Shown: positions 11,035-23,381, counted from the stretch's first letter. The stretch is DNA of 64,000 nucleotides from Arenicola marina (GCA_964019135.1 OZ025255.1:25335708-25399707); one strand, 5' to 3'. The notes: generated by a model from the letters alone, not told the origin. Made by a program: numbers and translations.

Positions 11035-13066
11035 AGGCAGGGGAACCAGTCCACACTGTCATCTCTGGACTAAAGGGAAGTATAGATCATAGTTGAATAT
11101 GGAACAGGGAGCCAGCTTACACTGAGCTACATATAGATGATCGATTTATCTGATTGATGGACATGAGGAACCAGCTTGTCCTGCCATAAAGATTGATTCA
11201 ACATGGTGACAGGGAACCAGTTAACATTACCCTACTGTTTATAGCACTGGGCATGGGTCTCAATGTGACATGGACACGGGTAACCAGTTAACACTACCCT
11301 ACTGTTTATATCACCAGGCATGGGTCTCAATGTGACATGGACACGGGGAACCAGTTGACACTACCCTACTGTTTATATCACCAGGCATGAGTCGCGATGT
11401 GACATGGACACGGGGAACCAGTTGATACTACCCTACTGTGTAGATCACTGGGCATGGGTCTCGATGTGACATGGACACGGGGAACCAGTTGGCACTACCC
11501 TACTGTTTCTATCACCAGGCATGGGTCTCGATGTGACATGGACACGGGGAACCAGTTGGCACTACCTTACTGTTTCTATCACCAGACATGGGTCTCAATG
11601 TGACATGGACACGGGGAACCAGTTGACACTACCCTACTGTTTATATCACCAGGCATGAGTCTCGATGTGACATGGACACGGGGAACCAGTTGATACTACC
11701 CTACTGTTTAGATCACTGGGCATGGGTCTCGATGTGACATGGACACGGGGAACCAGTTGACACTACCCTACTGTTTATATCACTGGGCATGGGTCTCGAT
11801 GTGACATGGACACGGGGAACCAGATGACACTACCCTACTGTTTATATGACCAGGCATGGGTCTCGATGTGACATGGACACGGGGAACCAGTTGACACTAC
11901 CCTACTGTTTAGATCACTGGGCATGGGTCTCGATGTGACATGGACACGGGGAACCAGTTGACACTACCCTACTGTTTAGATCACTGGGCATGGGTCTCGA
12001 TGCAGGGGCGGATCTAGAAATTTGCCAAGGGGGGGGGAGGTTGCTCTCTGAAAACTTCCGACCGAGGGGTGTGCTCTCGGAAAAACTTGCGACCCGGGAG
12101 GGGGGGGGGGGGGGACGGCGTGCTCTGAGAAGCCGACTTTAACAGTGTAGGTTCAGGCTCCCAAGGGGGGTGTTGCTCTCTGAAAACTTGCGACCGGGGG
12201 AGAGGGGGCTTGGCCTTGGAGAACCCGACTTTAACAGTGTATGTTCAGTTTCCCAAGGGGGGGGGGCGGAGGTTGTTCTCTGAAGACTTGGGACTTTAAC
12301 ATGTATGTTAACATGCATGTCGTATGTTCTGGTTGCCAAGGGGGGGGGGGGTGCAACCCCCCTACCCCTCCCCCATATCCGCCACTCCGATGTGACATGG
12401 ACACGGGGAACCAGTTGGCACTACCCTACTGTTTATATCACCAGGCATGGGTCTCGATGTGACATGGACACGGGGAACCAGTTGACACTACCCTACTGTT
12501 TATATCACTGGGCATGGGTCTCGATGTGACATGGACACGGGGAACCAGTTGACACTACCCTACTGTTTATATCACTGGGCATGGGTCTCGATGTCACATG
12601 GACACGGGGAACCAGTTGACACAACCCTACTGTTTATATCGCTGGGCATGGGTCTCGATGTGACATGGACACGGGGAACCAGTTGACACTACCCTACTGT
12701 TTATATCACTGGGCATGGGTCTCGATGTGACATGGACACGGGGAACCAGTTGACACAACCCTACTGTTTATATCACTGGGCATGGGTCTCGATGTCACAT
12801 GGACACGGGGAACCAGTTGACACTACCCTACTGTTTATATCACCAGGCATGAGGTTCAATGTGACATGGACACGGGGAACCAGTTGATACTACCCTACTG
12901 TTTATATCACTGGGCATGGGTCTCGATGTGACATGGACACGGGGAACCAGTTGACACTACCCTACTGTTTAGATCACTGGGCATGGGTCTCGATGTGACA
13001 TGGACACGGGGAACCAGTTGACACTACCCTACTGTTTAGATCACTGGGCATGGGTCTTGATGTTCT
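11035..13066 (+). repeat. 67-bp satellite array, interrupted by a 385-bp insertion
   Basis: The unit contains GACATGGACACGGGGAACCA, TACCCTACTGTTTATATCAC and GGGCATGGGTCTCGATGT. Successive starts at 11267, 11334, 11401 and 11468 give exactly 67 bp. There are about 22 good units (11210-12002 and 12388-13066). At the left (11035-11210) three or four strongly diverged units are still recognisable by the ACAGGGAACCAG segment. The period is not a multiple of three, and the short frames across it are chance. Confidence 0.95.
12003..12387. mobile_element. Non-autonomous DNA transposon (MITE) inside the 67-bp array
   Basis: The phase of the 67-bp array breaks after CGATG (11998-12002) and resumes with CGATG (12388-12392), so a 5-bp target duplication flanks the insert. 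The insert starts CAGGGGCGGATCTAG and ends ATATCCGCCACTC, whose reverse complement GAGTGGCGGATAT pairs with the start. Such CAGNGGCGGAT termini are typical of hAT-like MITEs, although hAT usually makes 8-bp duplications. Inside are three to four decayed repeats of about 75 bp with CCAAGGGGGG, GCTCTCTGAAAACTTGCGAC and CGACTTTAACAGTGTA. It carries no transposase. Confidence 0.82.
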
Positions 13067-13483
13067 GGGCCTTGCTCATCATTTATCTCGCTAAACAAAG
13101 CATCACCATTGCAGATAACACAGCTCACAGGTTGAGAAGCGACCATTGTACCCGACGAATGATTAATGAACGAACAGTGGCCTGGAATGGAACCTCGTGC
13201 AAGTCTCTCCTAGCCTAGGATGCGTTCTATGACGTCAGAAGGGGAGGATGAGGGGTGGGGGCGCGGGGGGGGGGGCAATGTATATGTTTCTATTGGGGTA
13301 CACGAGTGCGGGGGGCTGATATGAATCCCTGAATCATACAGGGTGGGTAATATTTACTTGCTTTGCGACTAATGTATCATCAACCTAACCATTCGTATGT
13401 TACGCCAAAGCGATTCTCGACGATCTGTGTTCCCAGACGCGTCCAGAGTGATGCGTCTGCCTTGGCCCAGGTGTGCATTACAA
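13067..13483. other. Short non-coding spacer
   Basis: Unique sequence with a G-run at 13259-13274. No gene is visible. Confidence 0.5.
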
Positions 13484-13792
13484 ATAGGTGAGGTCAAGGA
13501 ATATTTAGGTGAGGTCAAGGCGTGTTAGATGAGGTCAAGGAGTATTTAGGTGAGGTCAAGGAATTTTTAGATGAGGTCAAGGAGTATTTAGGTGAGGTCA
13601 ATGAGTATTTAGGTGAGGTCAAGCAGTATTTAGGTGAGGTCAATGAATATTTAGGTGAGGTCAAGGAGTATTTAGGTGAGGTCAAGGAGTATTTAGTTGA
13701 AGCCAACGAGTGTTTAGGCGAGGTCAAGGAGTATTTGGGTCAGGTCAAACAGTATTTAGGTCAGGTCAAGGAGTATTTAGGCCAGGTCAAGC
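13484..13792 (+). repeat. 21-bp minisatellite
   Basis: About 14-15 units of a 21-bp repeat with core GAGGTCAAGGAGTATTTAG. Since 21 is seven codons, one plus-strand frame reads as heptads (EYLGEVK) for about 100 residues and mimics a coiled coil, while the minus strand reads SPKYSLT heptads. Later units drift (GTCAGGTCAA). There is no flanking exon signal or similarity to a known protein, so it is called non-coding. Confidence 0.9.
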
Positions 13793-14087
13793 TGTTATTA
13801 CGTGATTCGCGAAGGCCTCAGCCCCTGGGCTGTCTGTGTCAGCTAGGAGTCCCGGGTGTAATCGCCGCTCCTCTCCTATGAGGCCGGTGCACATACTCAC
13901 CGTCCGTGTGTAAGTGCCATCAGGCGGCTAGCAACGCGGGAGGACAGGTCCGAGCGGGGATTGGAGGCCTGATGTGCCAAAAAACTCCGCTTTACACTCA
14001 GAGCTGTCTAGCAAGCTATATTGCGAGCTGATGGCTTGGGCTCACACTACGATGTAACCACGTATCACGTATCGCGTTTCACGTCTA

Positions 14088-14350
14088 ATGCATAATGTAT
14101 CATGCATCATGTATTATGTATAATGTATAATGTATAATGTATAATGTATAATGTATAATGTATAATGTATAATGTATATTGTATAATGTATAATGTATAA
14201 TGCATAATGTATAATGTATCATGTATTATGTATCATGTATCATGTATCATGTATCATGTATAATATATCATGTATCATGTATAATATATCATGTATCATG
14301 TATAATATATCATGTATCATGTATCACGTATCACGTATCACGTATCATGT
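14088..14350 (+). repeat. 7-bp microsatellite, TATAATG then ATGTATC
   Basis: The run begins as TGTATAA repeats, passes into ATGTATC repeats with mixed CATGTATAATAT variants, and ends CACGTATC. It directly abuts the 56-bp satellite. Confidence 0.92.
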
Positions 14351-14351
14351 T

Positions 14352-17300
14352 ATCTCTCTAGCTATGCCTCTCTCTGTCTCTCTCCTTCTCAGCCTTTCCC
14401 TCCCTGCCGTTCTCTAGCTATGCCTCTCTCTGTCTCTCTCCTTCTCACCCTTTCCCTCTCTGCCGTTCTCTAGCTATGCCTCTCTCTGTCTCTTTCCTTC
14501 TCACCCTTTCCCGCCCTGCCGCTCTCTAGCTATGTCTCTGTCTGTCTCTCTCTTTCTCACCCTTTCCCTTCCTGCCGTTCTCTAGCTATGCCTCTCTCTG
14601 TCTCTCTCCTTCGCACCCTTTCCCGCCCTGCCGCTCTCTAGCTATGTCTCTGTCTGTCTCTCTCCTTCTCACCCTTTCCCTTCCTGCCGCTCTCTAGCTA
14701 TGCCTCTCTCTGTCTCTCTCCTTCTCACCCTTTCCCTCTCTGCCGTTCTCCAGTTATGCCTCTGTCTGTCTCTCTCCTTCTCACCCTTTCCCTCCCTGCC
14801 GCTCTCTAGCTATGTCTCTGTCTGTCTCTCTCCTTCTCACCCTTTCCCTCCCTGCCGCTCTCTAGCTATGCCTCTGTCTGTCTCTCTCCTTCTCACCCTT
14901 TCCCTCCCTGCCGCTCTCTAGCTATGTCTCTGTCGGTCTCTCTCCTTCTCAACCTTTCCCTCCCTACCGCTCTCTAGCTATGCTTCTCTCTGTCTCTCTC
15001 CTTCTCACCCTTTCCCTTCCTGCGCTCTCTAGCTATGCCTCTCTCTGTCTCTCTCCTTCTCACCCTTTCCCTCTCTGCCGTTCTCCAGCTATGCCTCTGT
15101 CTGTCTCTCTCCTTCTCACCCTTTCCCGCCCTGCCGCTCTCTAGCTATGCCTCTGTCTGTCTCTCTCCTTCTCACCCTTTCCCTCCCTGCCGCTCTCTAG
15201 CTATGTCTCTGTCTGTCTCTCTCCTTCTCACCCTTTCCCTTCCTGCCGCTCTCTAGCTAGGCCTCTCTCTGTCTCTCTCCTTCTCACCCTTTCCCTCTCT
15301 GCCGTTCTCCAGCTATGCCTCTGTCTGTCTCTCTCCTTCTCACCCTTTCCCTCCCTACCGCTCTCTAGCTATGCCTCTGTCTGTCTCTCTCCTTCTCACC
15401 CTTTCCCTCTCTGCCGTTCTCCAGCTATGCCTCTGTCTGTCTCTCTCCTTCTCGCCCTTTCCCTCCCTGCCGCTCTCTAGCTATGCCTCTGTCTGTCTCT
15501 CTCCTTCTCACCCTTTCCCTCCCTGCCGCTCTCTAGCTATGTCTCTGTCGGTCTCTCTCCTTCTCAACCTTTCCCTCCCTACCGCTCTCTAGCTATGCCT
15601 CTGTCTGTCTCTCTCCTTCTCACCCTTTCCCTCCCTGCCGCTCTCTAGCTATGCCTCTCTCTGTCTCTCTCCTTCTCACCCTTTCCCTCCCTACCGCTCT
15701 CTAGCTATGCCTCTGTCTGTCTCTCTCCTTCTCACCCTTTCCCTTCCTGCCGCTCTCTAGCTATGCCTCTCTCTGTCTCTCTCCTTCTCACCCTTTCCCT
15801 CTCTGCCGTTCTCCAGCTATGCCTCTGTCTGTCTCTCTCCTTCTCACCCTTTCCCTCCCTACCGCTCTCTAGCTATGCCTCTGTCTGTCTCTCTCCTTCT
15901 CACCCTTTCCCTCTCTGCCGTTCTCCAGCTATGCCTCTGTCTGTCTCTCTCCTTCTCGCCCTTTCCCTCCCTGCCGCTCTCTAGCTATGCCTCTGTCTGT
16001 CTCTCTCCTTCTCACCCTTTCTCTTCCTGCCGCTCTCTAGCTATGCCTCTCTCTGTCTCTCTCCTTCTCACCCTTTCCCTCTCTGCCGTTCTCCAGCTAT
16101 GCCTCTGTCTGTCTCTCTCCTTCTCACCCTTTCCCTCCCTGCCGCTCTCTAGCTATGCCTCTCTCTGTCTCTCTCCTTCTCACCCTTTCCCTCTCTGCCG
16201 TTCTCCAGCTATGCCTCTCTCTGTCTCTCTCCTTCTCACCCTTTTCCTCCCTGCCGCTCTCTAGCCATGCCTCTCTCTGTCTCTCTCCTTCTCACCCTTT
16301 CCTGCCCTGCCGCTCTCTAGCTATGCCTCTGTCTGTCTCTCTCCTTCCCAACCATCCCCTCCCTACCGCTCTCTAGCTATGCCTCTCTCTGTCTCTCTCC
16401 TTCTCACTCTTTCCCTCCCTGCCGCTCTCTAGCTAGGTCTCTGTCTGTCTCTCTCCTTCTCACCCTTTCCCTTACTGCCGCTCTCTAGCTATGCCTCTCT
16501 CTGTCTCTATCCTTCTCACCCTTTCCCTTCCTGCCGCTCTCTAGCTATGCCTCTCTCTGTCTCTCTCCTTCTCACTCTTTCCCTCCCTGCCGCTCTCTAG
16601 CTATGCCTCTCTCTGTCTCTCTCCTTCTCACCCTTTCCCTCCCTGCCGTTCTCTAGCTATGCCTCTGTCTGTCTCTCTCCTTCTCACCCTTTCCCTTCCT
16701 GTCGCTCTCTAGCTATGCCTCTCTCTGTCTCTCTCCTTCTCACCCTTTCCCTCTCTGCCGTTCTCTAGCTATGCCTCTCTCTGTCTCTTTCCTTCTCACC
16801 CTTTCCCTCCCTGCCGCTCTCTAGCTATGCCTCTCTCTGTCTCTTTCCGTCTCACCCTTTCCCTTCCTTCCGCTCTCTAGCTATGCCTCTCTCTGTTTTC
16901 CTCCTTCTCAACCTTTCCCGCCCTGCCGCTCTCTAGCTAGGTCTCTGTCTGTCTCTCTCCTTCTCACCCTTTCCCTCCCTACCGCTCTCTAGCTATGCCT
17001 CTGTCTGTCTCTCTCCTTCTCACCCTTTCCCTCCCTGCCGCTCTCTAGCTATGCCTCTGTCTGTCTCACTCCTTCTCACCCTTTCCCTCCCTACCGCTCT
17101 CTAGCTATGCCTCTGTCTGTCTCTCTCCTTCTCACCCTTTCCCTCCCTACCGCTCTCTAGCTATGCCTCTGTCTGTCTCTCTCCTTCTCACCCTTTCCCT
17201 CCCTACCGCTCTCTAGCTATGCCTCTCTCTGTTTTCCTCCTTCTCAACCTTTCCCGCCCTGCCGCTCTCTAGCTAGGTCTCTGTCTGTCTCTCTCCTTCT

Positions 17301-20300
17301 CACCCTTTCCCGCCCTACCGCTCTCTAGCTATGCCTCTGTCTGTCTCTCTCCTTCCCAACCATCCCCTCCCTACCGCTCTCTAGCTATGCCTCTCTCTGT
17401 CTCTCTCCTTCTCACTCTTTCCCTCCCTGCCGCTCTCTAGCTATGCCTCTCTCTGTCTCTCTCCTTCTCACCCTTTCCCGCCCTGCCGCTCTCTAGCTAT
17501 GTCTCTGTCTGTCTCTCTCCTTCTCACCCTTTCCCTCCCTACCGCTCTCTAGCTATGTCTCTGTCTGTCTCTCTCCTTCTCGCCCTTTCCCTCTCTGCCG
17601 CTCTCTAGCTATGTCTCTGTCTGTCTCTCTCCTTCTCACCATTTCCCTCCCTGCCGTCCTCTAGCTATGCCTCTCTCTGTCTCTCTCCTTCTCACCCTTT
17701 CCCGCGCTGCCGTTCTCTAGCTATGCCTCTCTCTGTCTCTTTCCTTCTCACCCTTTCCCTCCCTGCCGCTCTCTAGCTATGCCTCTCTTTGTCTCTCTCC
17801 TTCTCACCCTTTCCCGCCCTGCCGCTCTCTAGCTATGTCTCTGTCTGTCTCTCTCCTTCTCACCCTTTCCCTCCCTACCGCTCTCTAGCTATGTCTCTGT
17901 CTGTCTCTCTCCTTCTCGCCCTTTCCCTCCCTAACGCTCTCTAGCTATGTCTCTGTCTGTCTCTCTCCTTCTCACCCTTTCCCGCCCTGCCGTTCTCTAG
18001 CTATGCCTCTCTCTGTCTCTTTCCTTCTCACCCTTTCCCTCCCTGCCGCTCTCTAGCTATGTCTCTGTCTGTCTCTCTCCTTCTCACCCTTTCCCTCCCT
18101 GCCGTTCTCTAGCTATGCCTCTCGCTGTCTCTCTCCTTCTCACCCTTTCCCGCCCTGCCGCTCTCTAGCTATGCCTCTGTCTGTCTCTCTCTTTCCCAAC
18201 CATCCCCTCCCTACCGCTCTCTAGCCATGCCTCTCTCTGTCTCTCTCCTTCTCACTCTTTCCCTCCCTGCCGCTCTCTAGCTATGCCTCTCTCTGTCTCT
18301 CTCCTTCTCACCCTTTCCCGCCCTGCCGCTCTCTAGCTATGCCTCTCTCTGTCTCTTTCCTTCTCAACCTTTCCCTCCCTACCGCTCTCTAGCAATGTCT
18401 CTCTCCTTCTCGCCCTTTCCGTCCCTGTCGCTCTCTAGCTATGCCTCTCTCTGTCTCTTTCCGTCTCACCCTTTCCCTTCCTTCCGCTCTCTAGCTATGC
18501 CTCTCTCTGTTTTCCTCCTTCTCAACCTTTCCCGCCCTGCCGCTCTCTAGCTATGCCTCTGTCTGTCTCTCTCCTTCTCACCCTTTCCCTCCCTACCGCT
18601 CTCTAGCTATGCCTCTGTCTGTCTCTCTCCTTCTCACCCTTTCCCTCCCTACCGCTCTCTAGCTATGCCTCTGTCTGTCTCTCTCCTTCTCACCCTTTCC
18701 CGCCCTGCCGCTCTCTAGCTATGCCTCTGTCTGTCTCTCTCCTTCTCACCCTTTCCCTCCCTACCGCTCTCTAGCTATGCCTCTGTCTGTCTCTCTCCTT
18801 CTCACCCTTTCCCTCCCTACCGCTCTCTAGCTATGCCTCTGTCTGTCTCTCTCCTTCTCACCCTTTCCCGCCCTGCCGCTCTCTAGCTATGCCTCTGTCT
18901 GTCTCTCTCCTTCTCACCCTTTCCCTCCCTGCCGCTCTCTAGCTATGTCTCTGTGTGTCTCTCTCCTTCTCACCCTTTCCCTCCCTACCGCTCTCTAGCT
19001 ATGCCTCTGTCTGTCTCTCTCCTTCTCGCCCTTTCCCGCCCTACCGCTCTCTAGCTATGCCTCTGTCTGTCTCTCTCCTTCTCACCCTTTCCCTCCCTAC
19101 CGCTCTCTAGCTATGCCTCTGTCTGTCTCTCTCCTTCTCACCCTTTCCCTCCCTACCGCTCTCTAGCTATGCCTCTGTCTGTCTCTCTCCTTCTCACCCT
19201 TTCCCGCCCTGCCGCTCTCTAGCTATGCCTCTGTCTGTCTCTCTCCTTCTCACCCTTTCCCTCCCTGCCGCTCTCTAGCTATGTCTCTGTGTGTCTCTCT
19301 CCTTCTCACCCTTTCCCTCCCTACCGCTCTCTAGCTATGCCTCTGTCTGTCTCTCTCCTTCTCACCCTTTCCCTCCCTACCGCTCTCTAGCTATGCCTCT
19401 GTCTGTCTCTCTCCTTCTCACCCTTTCCCTCCCTACCGCTCTCTAGCTATGCCTCTGTCTGTCTCTCTCCTTCTCACCCTTTCCCTCCCTACCGCTCTCT
19501 AGCTATGCCTCTGTCTGTCTCTCTCCTTCTCACCCTTTCCCTCTCTGCCGTTCTCTAGCTATGTCTCTGTCTGTCTCTCTCCTTCTCACCCTTTCCCTCC
19601 CTACCGCTCTCTAGCTATGCCTCTGTCTGTCTCTCTCCTTCTCACCCTTTCCCTCCCTACCGCTCTCTAGCTATGCCTCTGTCTGTCTCTCTCCTTCTCA
19701 CCCTTTCCCTCTCTGCCGTTCTCTAGCTATGTCTCTGTCTGTCTCTCTCCTTCTCACCCTTTCCCTCTCTGCCGTTCTCTAGCTATGCCTCTCTCTGTCT
19801 CTTTCCTTCTCACCCTTTCCCGCCCTGCCGCTCTCTAGCTATGCCTCTGTCTGTCTCTCTCCTTCTCACCCTTTCCCTCCCTACCGCTCTCTAGCTATGC
19901 CTCTGTCTGTCTCTCTCCTTCTCACCCTTTCCCTCCCTGCCGCTCTCTAGCTATGCCTCTCTCTGTCTTTTTCCTTCTCACCCTTTCCCTCCCTGCCGCT
20001 CTCTAGCTATGCCTCTGTCTGTCTCTCTCCTTCTCACCCTTTCCCGCCCTGCCGCTCTCTAGCTATGCCTCTGTGTGTCTCTCTCCTTCCCAACCATCCC
20101 CTCCCTACCGCTCTCTAGCTATGCCTCTCTCTGTCTCTCTCCTTCTCACTCTTTCCCTCCCTGCCGCTCTCTAGCTATGTATCTGTCTGTCTCTCTCCTT
20201 CTCACCCTTTCCCTCCCTGCCGTTCTCTAGCTATGTCTCTGTCTGTCTCTCTCCTTCTCACCCTTTCCCTCCCTACCGCTCTCTAGCTATGCCTCTCTCT

Positions 20301-21285
20301 GTCTCTCTCCTTCTCACCCTTTCCCTCCCTACCGCTCTCTAGCTATGTCTCTGTCTGTCTCTCTCCTTCTCACCCTTTCCCTCCCTGCCGCTCTCTAGCT
20401 ATGTCTCTGTCTGTCTCTCTCCTTCTCACCCTTTCCCTCCCTGCCGCTCTCTAGCTATGCCTCTCTCTGTCTCTTTCCTTCTCACCCTTTCCCGCCCTGC
20501 CGTTCCCTAGCTATGCCTCTTTCTGTCTCTTTCCTTCGCGCCCTTTCCCTCCCTGCCGCTCTCTAGCTATGTCTCTGTCTCTCTCTCTCCTTCTCACCCT
20601 TTCCCTCCCTACCGCTCTCTAGCTATGTCTCTGTCTGTCTCTCTCCTTCTCACCCTTTCCCTCCCTACCGCTCTCTAGCTATGTCTCTGTCTGTCTCTCT
20701 CCTTCTCACCCTTTCCCTCCCTACCGCTCTCTAGCTATGTCTCTGTCTGTCTCTCTCCTTCTCACCCTTTCCCTCCCTACCGCTCTCTAGCTATGTCTCT
20801 GTCTGTCTCTCTCCTTCTCACCCTTTCCCTCCCTACCGCTCTCTAGCTATGTCTCTGTCTGTCTCTCTCCTTCTCACCCTTTCCCTCCCTACTGCTCTCT
20901 AGCTATGCCTCTCTCTCTCTCTCCTTCTCACCCTTTCCCTCCCTACCGCTCTCTAGCTATGTCTCTGTCTGTCTCTCTCCTTCTCACCCTTTCCCTCCCT
21001 ACCGCTCTCTAGCTATGTCTCTGTCTGTCTCTCTCCTTCTCACCCTTTCCCCCCCTGCCGCTCTCTAGCTATGTCTCTGTCTGTCTCTCTCCTTTTCACC
21101 CTTTCCCTCCCTACCGCTCTCTAGCTATGTCTCTGTCTGTCTCTCTCCTTCTCACCCTTTCCCTCCCTACTGCTCTCTAGCTATGTCTCTGTATGTTTCT
21201 CTCCTTCTCACCCTTTCCCTCCCTACCGCTCTCTAGCTATGTCTCTGTCTGTCTCTTTCCCTCCCGCCCTTTCCCTCCCTGTCGC
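14352..21285 (+). repeat. 56-bp pyrimidine-rich satellite, about 124 units
   Basis: Each unit carries CTCTCTAGCTATGCCTCT, GTCTGTCTCTCTCCTTCTCA and CCCTTTCCCTCCCTGCCG. The plus strand is about 84% pyrimidine (9 purines per 56 bases). Marker variants keep exact 56-bp phase: GTTTTCCTCC at 16895 and 17231 differ by 336 (6 units), and a CCCAACCATCCCC variant recurs 1008 and 840 bp apart (18 and 15 units). One unit near 18393 lacks 10 bases, which accounts for the later phase shift. Since 56 is not divisible by three, three units are read in rotation, giving a 56-residue repeat in short frames that are not genes. Confidence 0.97.
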
Positions 21286-22630
21286 AGTTCGTCTACATTT
21301 GATCGCCCAGCGATCGATCCTCGATTTCATCAATATTTGATTTGGTGAATTATGAGACTTTTCCTGTTTATTTGGCGCGCCTTTCTGGGTTGACGCCTTG
21401 GCGTAGCGACGCCGCGCGCTGCGGGGCCGCCTTATGGCTGGCTAGCGTGCCAAGCCCGCCACGCGAGAGCTGGGAGTGTCGCGAGACTTGTCGATGCATC
21501 ATGACACCTACAGCCCCCCCCCTCCCCCGTCCTCCCCCTGCTATCCTCCCTACCGCCATCACCCTGCAGATAGGCTTCTCTCCGTCTGTGAAGGAAGTCC
21601 GCCCGAAACCATTGAAAGTCTGCGAGCCAGACTCATATCACCTGAATCGAGGTGATGGGTTTTTCTGGTGGGGTGGTTGGGTGTCCGATGGGGGTGAGAG
21701 AGGTGCGACGACGTCATACATTGGGTGGGCAGGGGGTGTATGTGTGCATTTGCTTGGGAACGGGGCTGTATGAGGCGTGGGGTGGGTGAGGAAGTGGGGA
21801 GGAAAGGGGGTTGAGGGAATTAGGGGGGTTTCGGGGAGGGGCGTGCGGAAATGTCTGACGTGATGTTTGTGAGTGCAGGGAGACGTGGGTTAACATCAGA
21901 CATGGGATTTGTGACTGTGTATCTAAGCGAAAGGGGCTGGTGAGAGGTGAGGGCTGAGGCGTGAGGGGTGAGGGGTGAGAGTTTGGGGGGGGGGCGAGCA
22001 TGCGCAATGCATTGAGTGAAGTGGTGTGTGGAGGGGGAGGAGGGGGTAGCCACTTCTATAGTGCGAGGTGTGATAATGGAGCAGAGGGGACGAGTGTGGC
22101 GAGGGTGGCGGGGGGTAGGGGGACGAGGTTGGCGAGGGTGGCGAGGGTGGCGATGTCCAACATGGGGTATGATAGCGGGCGGGGTTGGTGAGGGGTGGGG
22201 GTGGGAGGGAGGGGTACTATAATAGGTAAGCTCGGCCTTCACCATGCATTATGCATGAGGTTGAGGGAAGGGTAGCAAGCCGTAGCGCGTCATAAAGCGC
22301 TTACGACTGCGCCTCAAAAGTCAGTCCACAGCGAATATGATGGAAGGATAAAGTCCAAAAAAAAAAGAGTTCACACCTTCCAATGGAATGACAAATTCCT
22401 GCTAGGTTCATGATGACGGTAATGAGGCCAGATCAGGCTTCATCGGTCTCTCAACGCATCACCGCCTTCACATCTTTCTCTCTTCATTAATTTTCAGTTT
22501 AGTACCCACAGCGACAGGAAACCTCAAACATGGAAACCAGCCGCACACACTCCGAAACGTCCATTGGTGCCATGTGTCTGTGGTGGTCTCACGGCGCCGC
22601 GTGATACGTAACACCGAGAAAGAAAATATA
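21286..22630. other. Unique spacer and a long G-rich block
   Basis: After the satellite come about 370 bp of unique sequence, then plus-strand G-rich DNA at about 21660-22215 with many GGGG runs and a loose GGCGAGGGT tandem (22095-22150). The open frames here are low complexity (Pro/His/Ser or Gly/Arg). From 22215 to 22630 nothing is recognisable. Confidence 0.55.
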
Positions 22631-22895
22631 TTATGATATATACAGACATGTCATATATGTGTAAAAACATGTCACCTATATATATGACTAAATGTTATAT
22701 ATAAAAGTAAACGTTATATATTTAAATATGTTTCATATATAGATACAGTATATGTCATAATAAAAATATGCGACTTACATATATAAAATTGTCTTATAAA
22801 AAGATATGACCTACATATTTATATATAATTATCTTATATAAATATACTCCATGTTATTTATATGTATAAATACATATTATACGATTTTATTTTAT
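22631..22895. repeat. AT-rich degenerate tandem repeat
   Basis: Made of decayed units around ACATATATAAAATTGTCTTATA and ACATATTTATATATAATTAT, roughly 45-50 bp apart in the clearest part (22765-22850), with many short ATATAT palindromes. No coding potential. Confidence 0.6.
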
Positions 22896-22959
22896 TATGT
22901 GTTCTAACGCATTAAGCCGACCCGTTTGGGCTGTGGAGTGGTTTATTTGAAGCGCACTT

Positions 22960-23100
22960 TGGATGAAGGAAGATATGTCAGTGATGACGTCGCCAAGAGG
23001 GATTCGAACCCAGGACCGTCTGCGGGGCACTCCGGGAGCTTCGTCGTGCGCCCCGATAAATTAGCCTTGAGTTTAGTGTACCAGTTCAAGAATGAGCTGG
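22960..23100 (-). repeat. tRNA-like Pol III B-box fragment (possible second SINE family)
   Basis: On the minus strand the sequence contains a perfect B box, GGGTTCGAATCCC, preceded at tRNA-like distance by GGAGTGCCCCGCAGACGG. It does not match SINE copies A-D. No complete tRNA cloverleaf could be drawn. It lies just left of SINE copy B. Confidence 0.35.
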
Positions 23101-23122
23101 CGTGCATTCCCTCAAATAAAGC

Positions 23123-23381
23123 TGGGCCGCCTCGATAGCTTAGTGGGTTAGAGCGCTCGCATTGAGTGCTCTGGCCACCTGAGAGCCTAACGGCACGTGG
23201 ATTGGTGGTTCGAGCCCCGCTGTGGCCATGTCTGTGTGGTCGCCGGATAAAGATCCCATGACCTTTTTCGCAAAGAGAAGGGGGTTACCCCCGGGGGACA
23301 TGGCTCCGCTCTCCCTTCCTTCTTCCATTGACGCTATATTTCATAGCTAAAGAATCCTGAATATACAACCAAACCAACCTT
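23123..23381 (+). mobile_element. tRNA-derived SINE, copy B
   Basis: Starts with GGGCCGCCTCGATAGCTTAG (A box) and has B box GGTTCGAGCCC at 23207-23217. It carries the shared body with CCCCCGGGGGACATGGCTCC and ends AATCCTGAATATACAACC plus a short AACC-type tail. Flanking AAATAAAGC at 23114-23122 and 23382-23390 is a 9-bp target-site duplication. Confidence 0.9.

Noticed and set aside
11035-13066. CRISPR array (regular 67-bp repeats)
   Set aside because: No unique spacers alternate with short repeats; the whole 67-bp unit repeats, in a eukaryotic context.
23123-23230. Functional tRNA gene
   Set aside because: A and B boxes are present but no cloverleaf or acceptor stem closes, and the element continues as a repeated SINE body with a target-site duplication.
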